This document shows positions 45,571 through 53,792 of a stretch of 64,000 nucleotides of DNA, piece by piece; positions within the stretch are counted from its first letter, which is position 1, and the number at the start of each line of letters is the position of its first letter. The stretch spans positions 372,001 to 436,000 of the forward strand of contig NZ_CP071605.1 in NCBI RefSeq assembly GCF_017357225.1, written 5' to 3'. The notes under the pieces were generated by a model, which did no database searches, was not told the DNA's origin, and saw nothing but the letters and a program-made list of their open reading frames with translations. The position numbers and the translations under genes are program-made. This DNA comes from Rhizobium binae. Its GTDB lineage: Bacteria > Pseudomonadota > Alphaproteobacteria > Rhizobiales > Rhizobiaceae.

Positions 45571-47426
45571 GTCTCACGCCGCGGGAGAACGAAGGCTGGT
45601 ACGCGTTCGCCGTTCTCGCGGAAGTGCCTCTCCAGCTCGTCTAGCTCCGGTTGAACCGGCGGATTGCTCAGCGCCATCACCCAACTCTCTCCAACTGGCA
45701 AGGCCATCGCTGTCGTTGCGAGTAGTGTGGTCCCCGGGGCGATCTCGCCTCGTAGCTGCGGCAGCACTGTCTTGGCATAAATGAGGTTGGTGTTTGGTAT
45801 CGGGCTCATCGCATGCCCGACGCGGGGGGACGGCGACAGATCGATGATCGCGCTGACATCCGTCTGTCCGTACCAGACAGCCCGGCCTTCCGCCTGTTCG
45901 GATCGGTCGGCATTGAAATCGGCGCGTTCGATCGCAAAACCACCTTCTATGGTGCTGAGCGCACGCGGCGTGGTTATGCGGTGAATGCGGACATGCCAGG
46001 GGTTTGCGGGAATGAGCCAGGTCTCGATGCTGACGTCATTCCACGGACGCCAGCGCGAATAAAGCCGATCGCCCGATATCAGCGCCTCTTCGAGGGTTTG
46101 CCGAATCCGGAAATGGACGCCGTCATCGGAGAGGCCGAGCATGCCGTCGAAGCTCGCGGCGGCAAAGTTCCGGTCGTCGGCCTCGATGTTGAAAGCGTAG
46201 CGGGTGGAGTAGACGAATTTCGAGTATTTCTCGTTGGCGCCGCGCATCTTGTCATGCTGCTGGCCGGAGGAGAGCACGACGACATTTCCCGGCGTGTGCA
46301 TGGCGACCATGCCGGCCGGCTTCAAAGCCACCGGCTCTGAGAATTCCGGCTGCGGCGCTTCTTCGGCGGCCCAGAAGGGATGGTCCTCGGGAAGGGCGAG
46401 CGGCAGGAAGAATTTCAGCGCCCAATAGGGTGAGCCGGGTGAGTTGTAGCTCTCGCTCATCAGGAGGTTCGGATAGCCGTAGCCGATGGAGAGAACGCCG
46501 TCACGGTCGGCGATCGGCAGCGCCGACCACCAGCGGATATGGCGCATGTAATAGCCCTTGATCTCAGCCCAGGGCAGCGCCTCGACGCCGGCAAAGGCAA
46601 GCGCGCCCCAGAAGCCGCCGGCCGCAAAGCGGTAGGTCTGGCTGCGGCCGAAGGCAAGGGCGGCGCCGTCAGGGCCAAACCAATGGCGGATATCCCGGGC
46701 GAAGATTTCGGCGCGAGCGCGGAAACGCTCCTTGCGCGCCTCGTCTCCACGCGCCAGCACGGCATAGATCAGGCCGTAGAAATGCATGGCGAAGGGGATG
46801 TAATAATCGACCCGCCTGACCGGGCCGTCGCGATACCAGCCTTCGCCGAGATCGAAAGCCTCGGCTTCGTCGAGGTAGGCGATGGTTTTGCCGTGGTCGA
46901 ACGGAACACCGACGCGCTCCAGCCCGAGATCGATGAGGACGCGGAAGAATTTCCAGTTGTTGTCGATGAATTCCAGGTTCCGCGCGGCGACCAGATAGGC
47001 AGAGACCGTCTTCTTCTCGTTGTCAGCAAGCGGCTCCCAGATATGTTCGGGCACGAGCGCCAGTGCAAAGCCGACGGCGGCAAGCTCGACCAGCCGCTGG
47101 TTGCGGTCGGCCAGATCGCCCCAATATTCGGGGTGGTCAGGATTGGTGCCGTTTGCCAGCCCGCTCCGATAGAGATTCCAATGCGGAAAATGGCCGCCGC
47201 CAGCGACGAGCGGGACGATGCCCCAGAGCGGTCGTGCAAATCCCTCCAGATCCGCCGCCGCCCGGTCGAAGATCGCGCCGGCAGCACCCAGGCGCACGCG
47301 GGCGCCGCCCTCAGAGAAATAGGGCAGAAGCGGTTTGAAGAGATCGATGACGGCCTTGGCCAGATCGTCGCGTGTCGTCAGCGGATTGCCGGAGAGCGGG
47401 TTGGCCTTGGTGGGATCGTAGATCAT
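45567..47426 (-). CDS. DUF2264 protein, probable glycoside-active enzyme
   Basis: 619 residues. The N-terminal three-fifths is an alpha-helical barrel-like region (FARPLWGIVPLVAGGG, WGDLADRNQRLVELAAVGFALAL, NNWKFFRVLIDLGLERVG, YIPFAMHFYGLIYAV), and the rest is beta-rich, the layout of DUF2264. The family has later been tied to glycoside hydrolase activity on uronic acids (GH154), which I recall but cannot verify here. No signal peptide, so cytoplasmic. It ends the operon that holds the sugar ABC transporter and GH88 gene, 76 bases after the binding-protein stop, with a hairpin between. Confidence 0.82.
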   Translation of the reverse strand: MIYDPTKANPLSGNPLTTRDDLAKAVIDLFKPLLPYFSEGGARVRLGAAGAIFDRAAADLEGFARPLWGIVPLVAGGGHFPHWNLYRSGLANGTNPDHPEYWGDLADRNQRLVELAAVGFALALVPEHIWEPLADNEKKTVSAYLVAARNLEFIDNNWKFFRVLIDLGLERVGVPFDHGKTIAYLDEAEAFDLGEGWYRDGPVRRVDYYIPFAMHFYGLIYAVLARGDEARKERFRARAEIFARDIRHWFGPDGAALAFGRSQTYRFAAGGFWGALAFAGVEALPWAEIKGYYMRHIRWWSALPIADRDGVLSIGYGYPNLLMSESYNSPGSPYWALKFFLPLALPEDHPFWAAEEAPQPEFSEPVALKPAGMVAMHTPGNVVVLSSGQQHDKMRGANEKYSKFVYSTRYAFNIEADDRNFAAASFDGMLGLSDDGVHFRIRQTLEEALISGDRLYSRWRPWNDVSIETWLIPANPWHVRIHRITTPRALSTIEGGFAIERADFNADRSEQAEGRAVWYGQTDVSAIIDLSPSPRVGHAMSPIPNTNLIYAKTVLPQLRGEIAPGTTLLATTAMALPVGESWVMALSNPPVQPELDELERHFRENGERVPAFVLPRRET

Positions 47427-47456
47427 CGCCAGCTCGGAATTTCGTGAAAACAGATT

Positions 47457-47486
47457 CGGCCGCGGGCCGATGTTGACCCGCGGCCG
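47457..47486 (-). terminator. Strong stem-loop after the sugar-binding-protein gene
   Basis: CGGCCGCGGG (47457-47466) pairs with CCCGCGGCCG (47477-47486) over a 10-base loop, 16 bases after the binding-protein stop. It lacks a U-tract and lies before the DUF2264 gene on the same strand, so partial termination or mRNA stabilisation is likely. Confidence 0.65.
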
Positions 47487-47502
47487 CCGATATCTCGTGA
47501 GG

Positions 47503-48777
47503 TTACTTGATGGCTTTCACACCCTCGGTCATTTCCTTCAACCCGTCGTCGACGGAAGTGTTGTCGGTCATGATCGCGTCATGGGCGCGGTTGAGCACGA
47601 CCTCGATCTTGGCGGCGTTCGGATTGACCGCCATCTCCAGATAGGTTTTCGACGGTATCAGCGCTTCCTTGCTGGCCGCGTCCTCGGGGAAACCGGGCGT
47701 CGAGGCGATCTTGGCGCTGACGTCAGCCGTCTTCAGCGCCGGGAAGGTGCCGGTCGAGGCGATGACGGCCGCGCCCTCGGGGCCGGTGACGAACTTGATG
47801 AAATCGAGGGCTGCATCCTTGTGGGTGGAATTGGCGTTGACCGCCAGCCCTGAGATCTGCGCGGCGGTGGTGCCGGCTGGCACGCCATCGGGATGCGGGA
47901 ACTTCACGATGCCCCAGTTCTTGCTCTTCGATTCACCCGATTTGACCTTGGCGATCTGGGTGCCGACGAACCAGGTGCCCATCGGCAGCATGCCGATCGT
48001 GCCGTTGAAGAAGAGCGCCGAATAATGCGTGTTCGAAGTCTTCAGGAAGGCATAGGAGGGGATCGCGCCATCCTTCTGCAGAGTGAGGGCCCGCTCGTAC
48101 CAGGGCTTCAGGAAGGCGTAGTCGCCATCAACAAGCGTGTGTTTTCCGTCGAGGATGCCGGGCAGCTGGACAGTTGAGCGCCAGGTGTGCAGCAGCGCGC
48201 CATAAGTCTTGTTGGTGCCCATGCCGCCTGCAAGCTTCTCGGCGGTCGCGTCGAACTGCGCCCAGGTCATGTCGTTGGTGGGGTAGGGGACGCCGGCTTT
48301 GTCGAAGATCTCCTTGTTGTAATAGACGATCCAGAAGTCGGAGCGGAACGGCAGCGAATAGATCTTGCCGTCGACGGTCAGCTCCTCGATCAGGCCGCCA
48401 TAGGGCGCCGGATCGATCTTCTGATCCTTCAGGAAGCTGCTGAGATCGGCGATGTTGCCGGCGCGCACCAGATTGGTATAGCCCGGCACGTCCTTGATGG
48501 TGACGATGTCGATATCCTTCGAGCCGCCGGTCAGCTGCGTCGAGATCATCTGCTGGTAGTCCTGCGAGCCGAGATCCATCGGCTCGAACTTCACGTTCGG
48601 ATGCTTGGCCTGATAGGCTTCAATCAGCGGCTTATAATAGGCGGTCTTGTCCCAGTCCCACAAAGCCCATTTGAGCGTCACGGCATCCTCGGCCAGCGCT
48701 GCGCCGGCCGTCGTCGCGGCCAGAGTGAAACCTGCCACGGCAAGTTTCACCGTCCTTCCGAATTTGTCCAAATACAT
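47503..48777 (-). CDS. Sugar ABC transporter substrate-binding protein, family 1
   Basis: 424 residues. A Sec signal peptide covers about residues 1-29 (KLAVAGFTLAATTAGAALAED). The mature part has the family-1 carbohydrate layout: YKPLIEAYQAKHPNVKFEPM, DIVTIKDVPGYTNLVRAG, GKIYSLPFRSDFWIVYYNKEIFDKAG. Aromatic residues for sugar stacking are frequent. The ATG at 48777 follows AGGAGAAC; the frame upstream overlaps the DUF624 gene. It belongs to the carbohydrate operon together with two permeases and an MsmK/UgpC-type ATPase. Confidence 0.93.
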   Translation of the reverse strand: MYLDKFGRTVKLAVAGFTLAATTAGAALAEDAVTLKWALWDWDKTAYYKPLIEAYQAKHPNVKFEPMDLGSQDYQQMISTQLTGGSKDIDIVTIKDVPGYTNLVRAGNIADLSSFLKDQKIDPAPYGGLIEELTVDGKIYSLPFRSDFWIVYYNKEIFDKAGVPYPTNDMTWAQFDATAEKLAGGMGTNKTYGALLHTWRSTVQLPGILDGKHTLVDGDYAFLKPWYERALTLQKDGAIPSYAFLKTSNTHYSALFFNGTIGMLPMGTWFVGTQIAKVKSGESKSKNWGIVKFPHPDGVPAGTTAAQISGLAVNANSTHKDAALDFIKFVTGPEGAAVIASTGTFPALKTADVSAKIASTPGFPEDAASKEALIPSKTYLEMAVNPNAAKIEVVLNRAHDAIMTDNTSVDDGLKEMTEGVKAIK

Positions 48778-48812
48778 TCCTGTTCTCCTTCCCTGGATCG
48801 TCTCTGGATCAG

Positions 48813-49526
48813 TTATTTTATGAAGTGTCGGTGCGGCCGCATTGCCTCTGGCAGGTCCAGAACCAACACCACTGCCCGATGGACGCCGAATGCGACGGCG
48901 AACATTCCGAGTGAAAAATTGAAGGTCGCCGGCATGAACACGGAAACCGGATAGAAGAGGATGTGCGCCAGCCACAGGGCGGCGTTGACGGCGAGGGCGG
49001 CAAGCGCCGGCAGCGGGCGGGCGACGGAGGCGAGCGCGGCGAGGCGAAGGAGCCGCAGCGCCGGCAGGTCGCGCATCACCATCAGCACGACGAGATGGCA
49101 GGCGGTGACCGCAAGAAAGGCGGTGGCAACAAGCGCGACCGCCAACGGTGCGGCGAGCACCAGGTTGTCACGCGCGCTGGCTGCATAGGTGAGGATTGCA
49201 TGGATGCCGAGCGCGAACCCGCCCGTCAGCGCCAGACCCCAGGCGGTGGCGCGCCAGAAAAAGTGCAGGAATGCTTCGGTGAAGTCCCTGAGCAGATAGG
49301 TGTTGCGATCCTCGACGAACGCCACCGAGACCCGGGCCATGGCGGCGATTGCCGCCGGCAGCGTTACGACGGGGAGGCAGGCCAGGATGAACAGGATGTT
49401 GAGCTTGACCAACTCCCACCATTCGCGGGCGAGGATGTCGGCGAAGAGGGCAAGGCCGGTCTTCGCGGGCGCATCCTTCGGAATACCCGGCCCCTCCTTC
49501 GTCCACATGTCCCGCAACCACTGCAT
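48813..49526 (-). CDS. DUF624 membrane protein (YesL/YesV-like)
   Basis: 237 residues with about five membrane helices (NILFILACLPVVTLPAAIAAM, WGLALTGGFALGIHAILTYA, LAAPLAVALVATAFLAVTA, further ones near 190-225). DUF624 proteins such as YesL and YesV stand in the rhamnogalacturonan cluster of Bacillus subtilis beside sugar ABC transporters; their job is unknown. The same company here, between the ATPase (18-base gap) and the binding protein (35-base gap), supports a role in oligosaccharide import. Confidence 0.82.
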   Translation of the reverse strand: MQWLRDMWTKEGPGIPKDAPAKTGLALFADILAREWWELVKLNILFILACLPVVTLPAAIAAMARVSVAFVEDRNTYLLRDFTEAFLHFFWRATAWGLALTGGFALGIHAILTYAASARDNLVLAAPLAVALVATAFLAVTACHLVVLMVMRDLPALRLLRLAALASVARPLPALAALAVNAALWLAHILFYPVSVFMPATFNFSLGMFAVAFGVHRAVVLVLDLPEAMRPHRHFIK

Positions 49527-49544
49527 GGCCGTCTCCCCAAGTGC

Positions 49545-50654
49545 TCAGCAGAGAATCGATCGTTCGGTTTCCTTGTCGAACAGCTGCGCGTTGCTCATGT
49601 CGGCGACAAGCGTCGCCTCGTCGCCGATATCGGGCCGGAAGCGCGGCGACACGCGGGCGATGAGATTGCGTCCGCCGGCCACCATGTTCAGGTGCACTTC
49701 CGAGCCCATCGGTTCGGCAAGTTCGACCACCGCCTTCAAAGGCGCCAGGTTCTCGGCCGGAATGTCGGCCGGCGGCAGTTCGTGGAAGTTCTCCGGGCGG
49801 ATGCCGAGCACCACTTCGCGGCCCTCGTAGGGAGCGATCCTGCTCTTGTCGAAATGATCAGGCAGCGGCAGCTCGCGGCCATCGAAGACGGCGACATAGT
49901 CCTCGCCCCGGCGCTGAATGGTCGAAGGCAGCATGTTCATCTGCGGTGCGCCGATGAAGCCGGCGACGAACATGTTGACGGGCCGGTCGTAGAGGTTCTG
50001 CGGCGTGTCGACCTGCTGGATGTGCCCGTCCTTCATGACGACGATCCGGTCGGCCATTGTCATGGCTTCCACCTGGTCGTGGGTGACGTAGATGAAGGTG
50101 GCGTCGAGGCGCTTGTGCAGCTTGGTGATCTCCGAGCGCATCGTGCCGCGCAGCTTGGCGTCGAGGTTCGACAGCGGCTCGTCGAGCAGGAAAACGGCCG
50201 GGTTGCGCACCATGGCGCGGCCGAGCGCGACGCGTTGGCGCTGCCCGCCCGAAAGCGCTTTCGGCTTGCGGTTCAGGAGATGGGTGATGTCGAGGATCTT
50301 GGCGGCATCCTGCACCTGCTTATCGATGAAATCGCGCGACACTTTGCGCAGCTGCAGACCGAAGGCCATGTTCTTGTAGACGGTCATATGCGGGTAGAGC
50401 GCGTAGTTCTGGAAAACCATGGCGATGTCCCGATCCTTCGAGGGGACGTCGTTCATGACGTCGCCGCCGATCCGGAGCTCCCCGCCTGAGATCTCCTCGA
50501 GACCCGCGATCATCCTGAGCGTCGTGGACTTGCCGCAGCCGGAGGGGCCGACCAGGATGATGAATTCCTTATCGGCGATCTCGAGATCGATATCGTGGAC
50601 GACGGTGAGCGCGCCGTAGGTCTTGTTCAGCTCTTTAAGCGAAATGCTGGCCAT
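49545..50654 (-). CDS. Sugar ABC transporter ATP-binding protein, UgpC/MsmK type
   Basis: 369 residues. Walker A GPSGCGKSTT (about 37-46), Q-loop FQNYALYPHMTV, signature LSGGQRQRVALGRA and Walker B VFLLDEPLSNLDAKLR are complete. The C-terminal regulatory OB-type domain (about 240-369) contains LGIRPENF, as in MalK/UgpC. It energises the two permeases of the operon and, like MsmK, might also serve other sugar transporters. Confidence 0.95.
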   Translation of the reverse strand: MASISLKELNKTYGALTVVHDIDLEIADKEFIILVGPSGCGKSTTLRMIAGLEEISGGELRIGGDVMNDVPSKDRDIAMVFQNYALYPHMTVYKNMAFGLQLRKVSRDFIDKQVQDAAKILDITHLLNRKPKALSGGQRQRVALGRAMVRNPAVFLLDEPLSNLDAKLRGTMRSEITKLHKRLDATFIYVTHDQVEAMTMADRIVVMKDGHIQQVDTPQNLYDRPVNMFVAGFIGAPQMNMLPSTIQRRGEDYVAVFDGRELPLPDHFDKSRIAPYEGREVVLGIRPENFHELPPADIPAENLAPLKAVVELAEPMGSEVHLNMVAGGRNLIARVSPRFRPDIGDEATLVADMSNAQLFDKETERSILC

Positions 50655-50669
50655 CGGCTTCTCCTGACC

Positions 50670-51842
50670 TCACCAATAAGAAGACCAGCGGCGCGACAGG
50701 CGCGTCAGAGCTTCCATGTAATAATAATCTCCCCAGGAGACGCACTCATCGACCCCCTCGCCGCGGCAGGTGTTGAAGGGCGATTTCTTCGAATAGGTGG
50801 CGTGCAGCACTAGGCCGTTGGAGACGGTGGGATCGTTGACCGCATAATGATCGGCAAGGCTCTTCATCATGCGCCGCGCCAGCATGCGGTAGCGCTCGGC
50901 GGCTTCGGCATCGACGAGGTCGGCCATCTCAAGCAGGCCGCAGGCGGCGATCGAAGCCGAGGAACTGTCACGCGGCTCGCTGTCGCCATCGGAAAAGACC
51001 AGATCCCAATAGGGCACCATGTCGGCAGGCAGCCGGTTGAGATAGAAGGGGAGCAGCCGGTCGAAGGTCTGGCGATATTCCTCGATCCGCTCGTAGCGAT
51101 AGGAGATCGCCATGCCCGCGATGCCCCAGGCCTGCCCGCGCGCCCAGGCGCTGTCGTCCCGGTAGCCTTGCTTGGTGGCGCCGCGCACCGGCGCGCCCGT
51201 GACCGGGTCCATGTAGAAAGTGTGATAGGTGGAATCATCCGGCCGCACCGAATTGGCGAGCGTGGTGCGAGCGTGGGCGAGCGCGATCTCGCGGTATTTC
51301 GGATCGCCCGTTTCGCTGCTGGCCCAGTAGAGAAGCGGCAGGTTCAACAGGCAGTCGATGATGTAGCGGTATTCTTCCGGTCTGCCCTTGCGGCCCCAGG
51401 CTTGGATGAACTGGCCGATCGGCTGGAAGCGCTCGATCAGCTGGTCGGCGGCGAGGATCGCCGCCTTGCGGCCGTCCTCGTCCCCGACGAGTTTCCAGGC
51501 GGCGATGCAGGAGGGCGAATAGAGAAAGCCCATGTCATGATGATCGGTCTCGATGCGGTTGACGATCCGATGCAGGAAGGACTGGACCTGGATCTGCGCG
51601 GCCAACCGGAACACGGGATCGCCGCTATGCTCGAAGGCAAGCCACAGCTCGCCCGGCCAGAAACCGGCCGTCCACTGGTCGTTGGCAACAGCGGGATAGA
51701 AGTTGTTGACGCTCGAATGGTTCTGCGCGGCGTAGGTGAACTGTGGAAGGTTGCGCCTGACCTGCTCGACGGCAAGATCGAGCGCGGCGTTGACTTCCTT
51801 ATCGGTGATCGGCTGCGGGGCGACTGTTGAAACGGCATTCAT
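50670..51842 (-). CDS. Glycoside hydrolase family 88, unsaturated uronyl hydrolase
   Basis: 390 residues, an (alpha/alpha)6 barrel. NDQWTAGFWPGELWLAFEHSG, the HHDMGF motif (catalytic-type Asp about 102), YIIDCLLNLPLLYWAS (Asp about 162) and DDSAWARGQAWGIAGMA are typical of GH88. These enzymes hydrate the 4,5-double bond of unsaturated uronides left by polysaccharide lyases and release a 5-keto uronate. No signal peptide, so it acts inside the cell on imported oligosaccharide. It is 4 bases from the upstream permease gene. A lyase-like gene is divergently encoded at 53793-55646. Confidence 0.9.
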   Translation of the reverse strand: MNAVSTVAPQPITDKEVNAALDLAVEQVRRNLPQFTYAAQNHSSVNNFYPAVANDQWTAGFWPGELWLAFEHSGDPVFRLAAQIQVQSFLHRIVNRIETDHHDMGFLYSPSCIAAWKLVGDEDGRKAAILAADQLIERFQPIGQFIQAWGRKGRPEEYRYIIDCLLNLPLLYWASSETGDPKYREIALAHARTTLANSVRPDDSTYHTFYMDPVTGAPVRGATKQGYRDDSAWARGQAWGIAGMAISYRYERIEEYRQTFDRLLPFYLNRLPADMVPYWDLVFSDGDSEPRDSSSASIAACGLLEMADLVDAEAAERYRMLARRMMKSLADHYAVNDPTVSNGLVLHATYSKKSPFNTCRGEGVDECVSWGDYYYMEALTRLSRRWSSYW

Positions 51843-51846
51843 GGAT

Positions 51847-52683
51847 TTACCCCTTCAATCCCGTCGAGGCGATGCCCTCGACAAAGAAGCGCTGCAGAGC
51901 AAGGAAGACGACGAGAACGGGGACGAGGGCGACGACGGAGGCCGCCATGATGAGCCCGTATTCGGCCGAATATTGCGAGATGAACATGCGCAGGCCGATC
52001 TGGACGGTCTTCAGCTCTGTCTTGGTGAGATAGATCATCGGGCCGAGGAAATCGTTCCAGGTGCTGACAAAGGTGAAGATCGTCAGCGTCGAGAGCGCGG
52101 GCTTGGAGAGCGGCAGCATGATGCGCGCCCAGATCTGATATTCGTTCATGCCGTCGATGCGGGCCGCCTCGCAGAGCTCGGTCGGGATCGACATGTAGAA
52201 CTGCCGCATCAGGAAAACGCCGAAGGCGGTGAAGGCCTGCAGGCAGATCAGCGCCAGATGCGTATTGTTGAGGCCGAACTCCCGCATCAGCAGGAATTGC
52301 GGCACCATATAGACCTGCCAGGGCATGGCGATGGTGGCGATATAGCCGAGGAACAGCGTGTTCTTGTGAGGGAAATTCAGCTTGGCGAAGGCATAGGCGG
52401 CAAAGCTGGAGGTCAGAAGCTGCAGCAGCGTGACGATGATCGTCAGCTTCGAGGTGTTGTAGATGAAGAGCGCAAGCGGGATCTTCGTCCAGATGTCGAC
52501 GTAGTTCTGCCATTGCGGCTGCGACGGGATCCATTCGATCGGGAAGGCGAACACGTCGCGGCTAAGCTTCAGGGATGCCGAGAGCATCCAGGCGAAGGGC
52601 ATCAGCATCACCATCGTCACCGTGAGGACGATGACATAGAGCAAGACCGTTTTGGCGGTCACCCTGCGTCCGGCGATCCTCAT
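51847..52683 (-). CDS. Sugar ABC transporter permease (MalG type)
   Basis: 278 residues with six membrane helices, beginning KTVLLYVIVLTVTMVMLMPFAW. The EAA coupling loop is ELCEAARIDGMNEYQIWARIMLPLSKPAL (about 186-214), followed by FTFVSTWNDF. Its start overlaps the stop of the first permease (ATGA). It forms the import channel with that protein. Confidence 0.94.
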   Translation of the reverse strand: MRIAGRRVTAKTVLLYVIVLTVTMVMLMPFAWMLSASLKLSRDVFAFPIEWIPSQPQWQNYVDIWTKIPLALFIYNTSKLTIIVTLLQLLTSSFAAYAFAKLNFPHKNTLFLGYIATIAMPWQVYMVPQFLLMREFGLNNTHLALICLQAFTAFGVFLMRQFYMSIPTELCEAARIDGMNEYQIWARIMLPLSKPALSTLTIFTFVSTWNDFLGPMIYLTKTELKTVQIGLRMFISQYSAEYGLIMAASVVALVPVLVVFLALQRFFVEGIASTGLKG

Positions 52684-53636
52684 GCCTCGTCCTCCCTCTG
52701 CCGGCGGAACTGGACGATCGTGACCGCGAGCACAAGGAAGAACAGCACCAGGGAAATCATGCTGGAATAGCCGAGATCCCAAGAAATGAACGCCTCGTTA
52801 TAGATGTGGTAGACGAGGACGAGCGTCGATGTGCCGGGGCCGCCCTGGGTGATCATGAAGATTTGGTCGAACACCTTAAAGGACTGGATCGTCAGCATGA
52901 CGGTGACAAAGAAGGTCGTCGGCCCGAGCTGCGGCACGGTCACATGGATGAATTTCTGCCAGGAATTGGCGCCATCGAGATCGGCGGCCTCGTAGAGTTC
53001 GGCATTGATGCCCTGCAGGCCGGCCAGATAGATGACCATGTAATAGCCCATGTTCTTCCAGATGCCGAAGAGGATCACCGTCACCATCGCCCAGCGGCGG
53101 TCGGCCGCCCAACCCGGCATGTTCTTCGGGTCGAGGCCGAGCGTGTAGAGGACCATGTTCACCGGTCCCATCTCGGGATTGAAGATCATGTTCCAGACGA
53201 CGGCGACGGCGACCAGCGAGGCGACATAAGGAAAGAACATCGCCGTGCGGAAGAAGTTGCGCCCGGCGATTTTCTGGTTGAGGAGGACGGCCAGGCCGAG
53301 CGCGCAAAGCAGCGTCGCCGGCACCGAGGCGGCCGTATAAATGATCGTGTTCCAGAGGGCTGCGATGAAGGCCTTATCGTCGAAAAGCCGCCAGAAATTG
53401 TCGAGCCCCGCGAATGTGATCGCATTCGAGCCGTCCCAATGCATGAAGGCGAGGGCGAAGGCGAACAGGATCGGACCGAGCGTGAAGACCGCGAAGCCGA
53501 GGAAATTCGGCGCGATGAAGGAATAGGCGACAAGGGCGCTGCGGATCTTGCGCTGCCGCTTGGTCAGGACTGCAGCCTTCCGGCCAGAAGTTGCCGGAGC
53601 GGCATCCGTCGCAATGACCGAGTTCGATATGGACAC
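52680..53636 (-). CDS. Sugar ABC transporter permease (MalF type)
   Basis: 318 residues with six membrane helices; the first is FIAPNFLGFAVFTLGPILFAF. The EAA loop is ELYEAADLDGANSWQKFIHVTVPQLGP (about 236-262). I chose the GTG at 53636 because AGGAGGAAGG stands 8 bases upstream and ATGs further up lack such a site. It is the first gene of the minus-strand carbohydrate operon, facing the heparinase-like gene across 156 bases. Confidence 0.92.
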   Translation of the reverse strand: MSISNSVIATDAAPATSGRKAAVLTKRQRKIRSALVAYSFIAPNFLGFAVFTLGPILFAFALAFMHWDGSNAITFAGLDNFWRLFDDKAFIAALWNTIIYTAASVPATLLCALGLAVLLNQKIAGRNFFRTAMFFPYVASLVAVAVVWNMIFNPEMGPVNMVLYTLGLDPKNMPGWAADRRWAMVTVILFGIWKNMGYYMVIYLAGLQGINAELYEAADLDGANSWQKFIHVTVPQLGPTTFFVTVMLTIQSFKVFDQIFMITQGGPGTSTLVLVYHIYNEAFISWDLGYSSMISLVLFFLVLAVTIVQFRRQREDEA

Positions 53637-53737
53637 GAGAATGCCTTCCTCCTGGACGGACCTTCCGCAGCTGACGGCTTGCGAATGCCTCCGTCGCCGC
53701 TCCCCTTCAGTCAACGACATAACACATATCCGGCATT

Positions 53738-53770
53738 GGTCAAACAAGTTCTGAATAGGTCATACAAATT
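53738..53770. promoter_or_regulatory. Two tandem operator-like repeats in the divergent promoter
   Basis: GGTCAAACAAGTT (53738-53750) and GGTCATACAAATT (53758-53770) are direct repeats exactly 20 bases apart, two helical turns. The second reads TTGTATGACC on the minus strand, sharing TGTATGAC (as GTATGAC) with the region upstream of the GntR-family gene at 62067-62801. The place suits control of both divergent units. Confidence 0.55.
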
Positions 53771-53792
53771 TAATGGAAAGCGCCAGAAACAT

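Noticed and set aside
52806-53792. In-frame extension upstream of the heparinase-like gene, giving a 946-residue frame
   Set aside because: The extension is antisense to the sugar permease genes and is a charged, low-complexity translation; the protein family begins near 53793.
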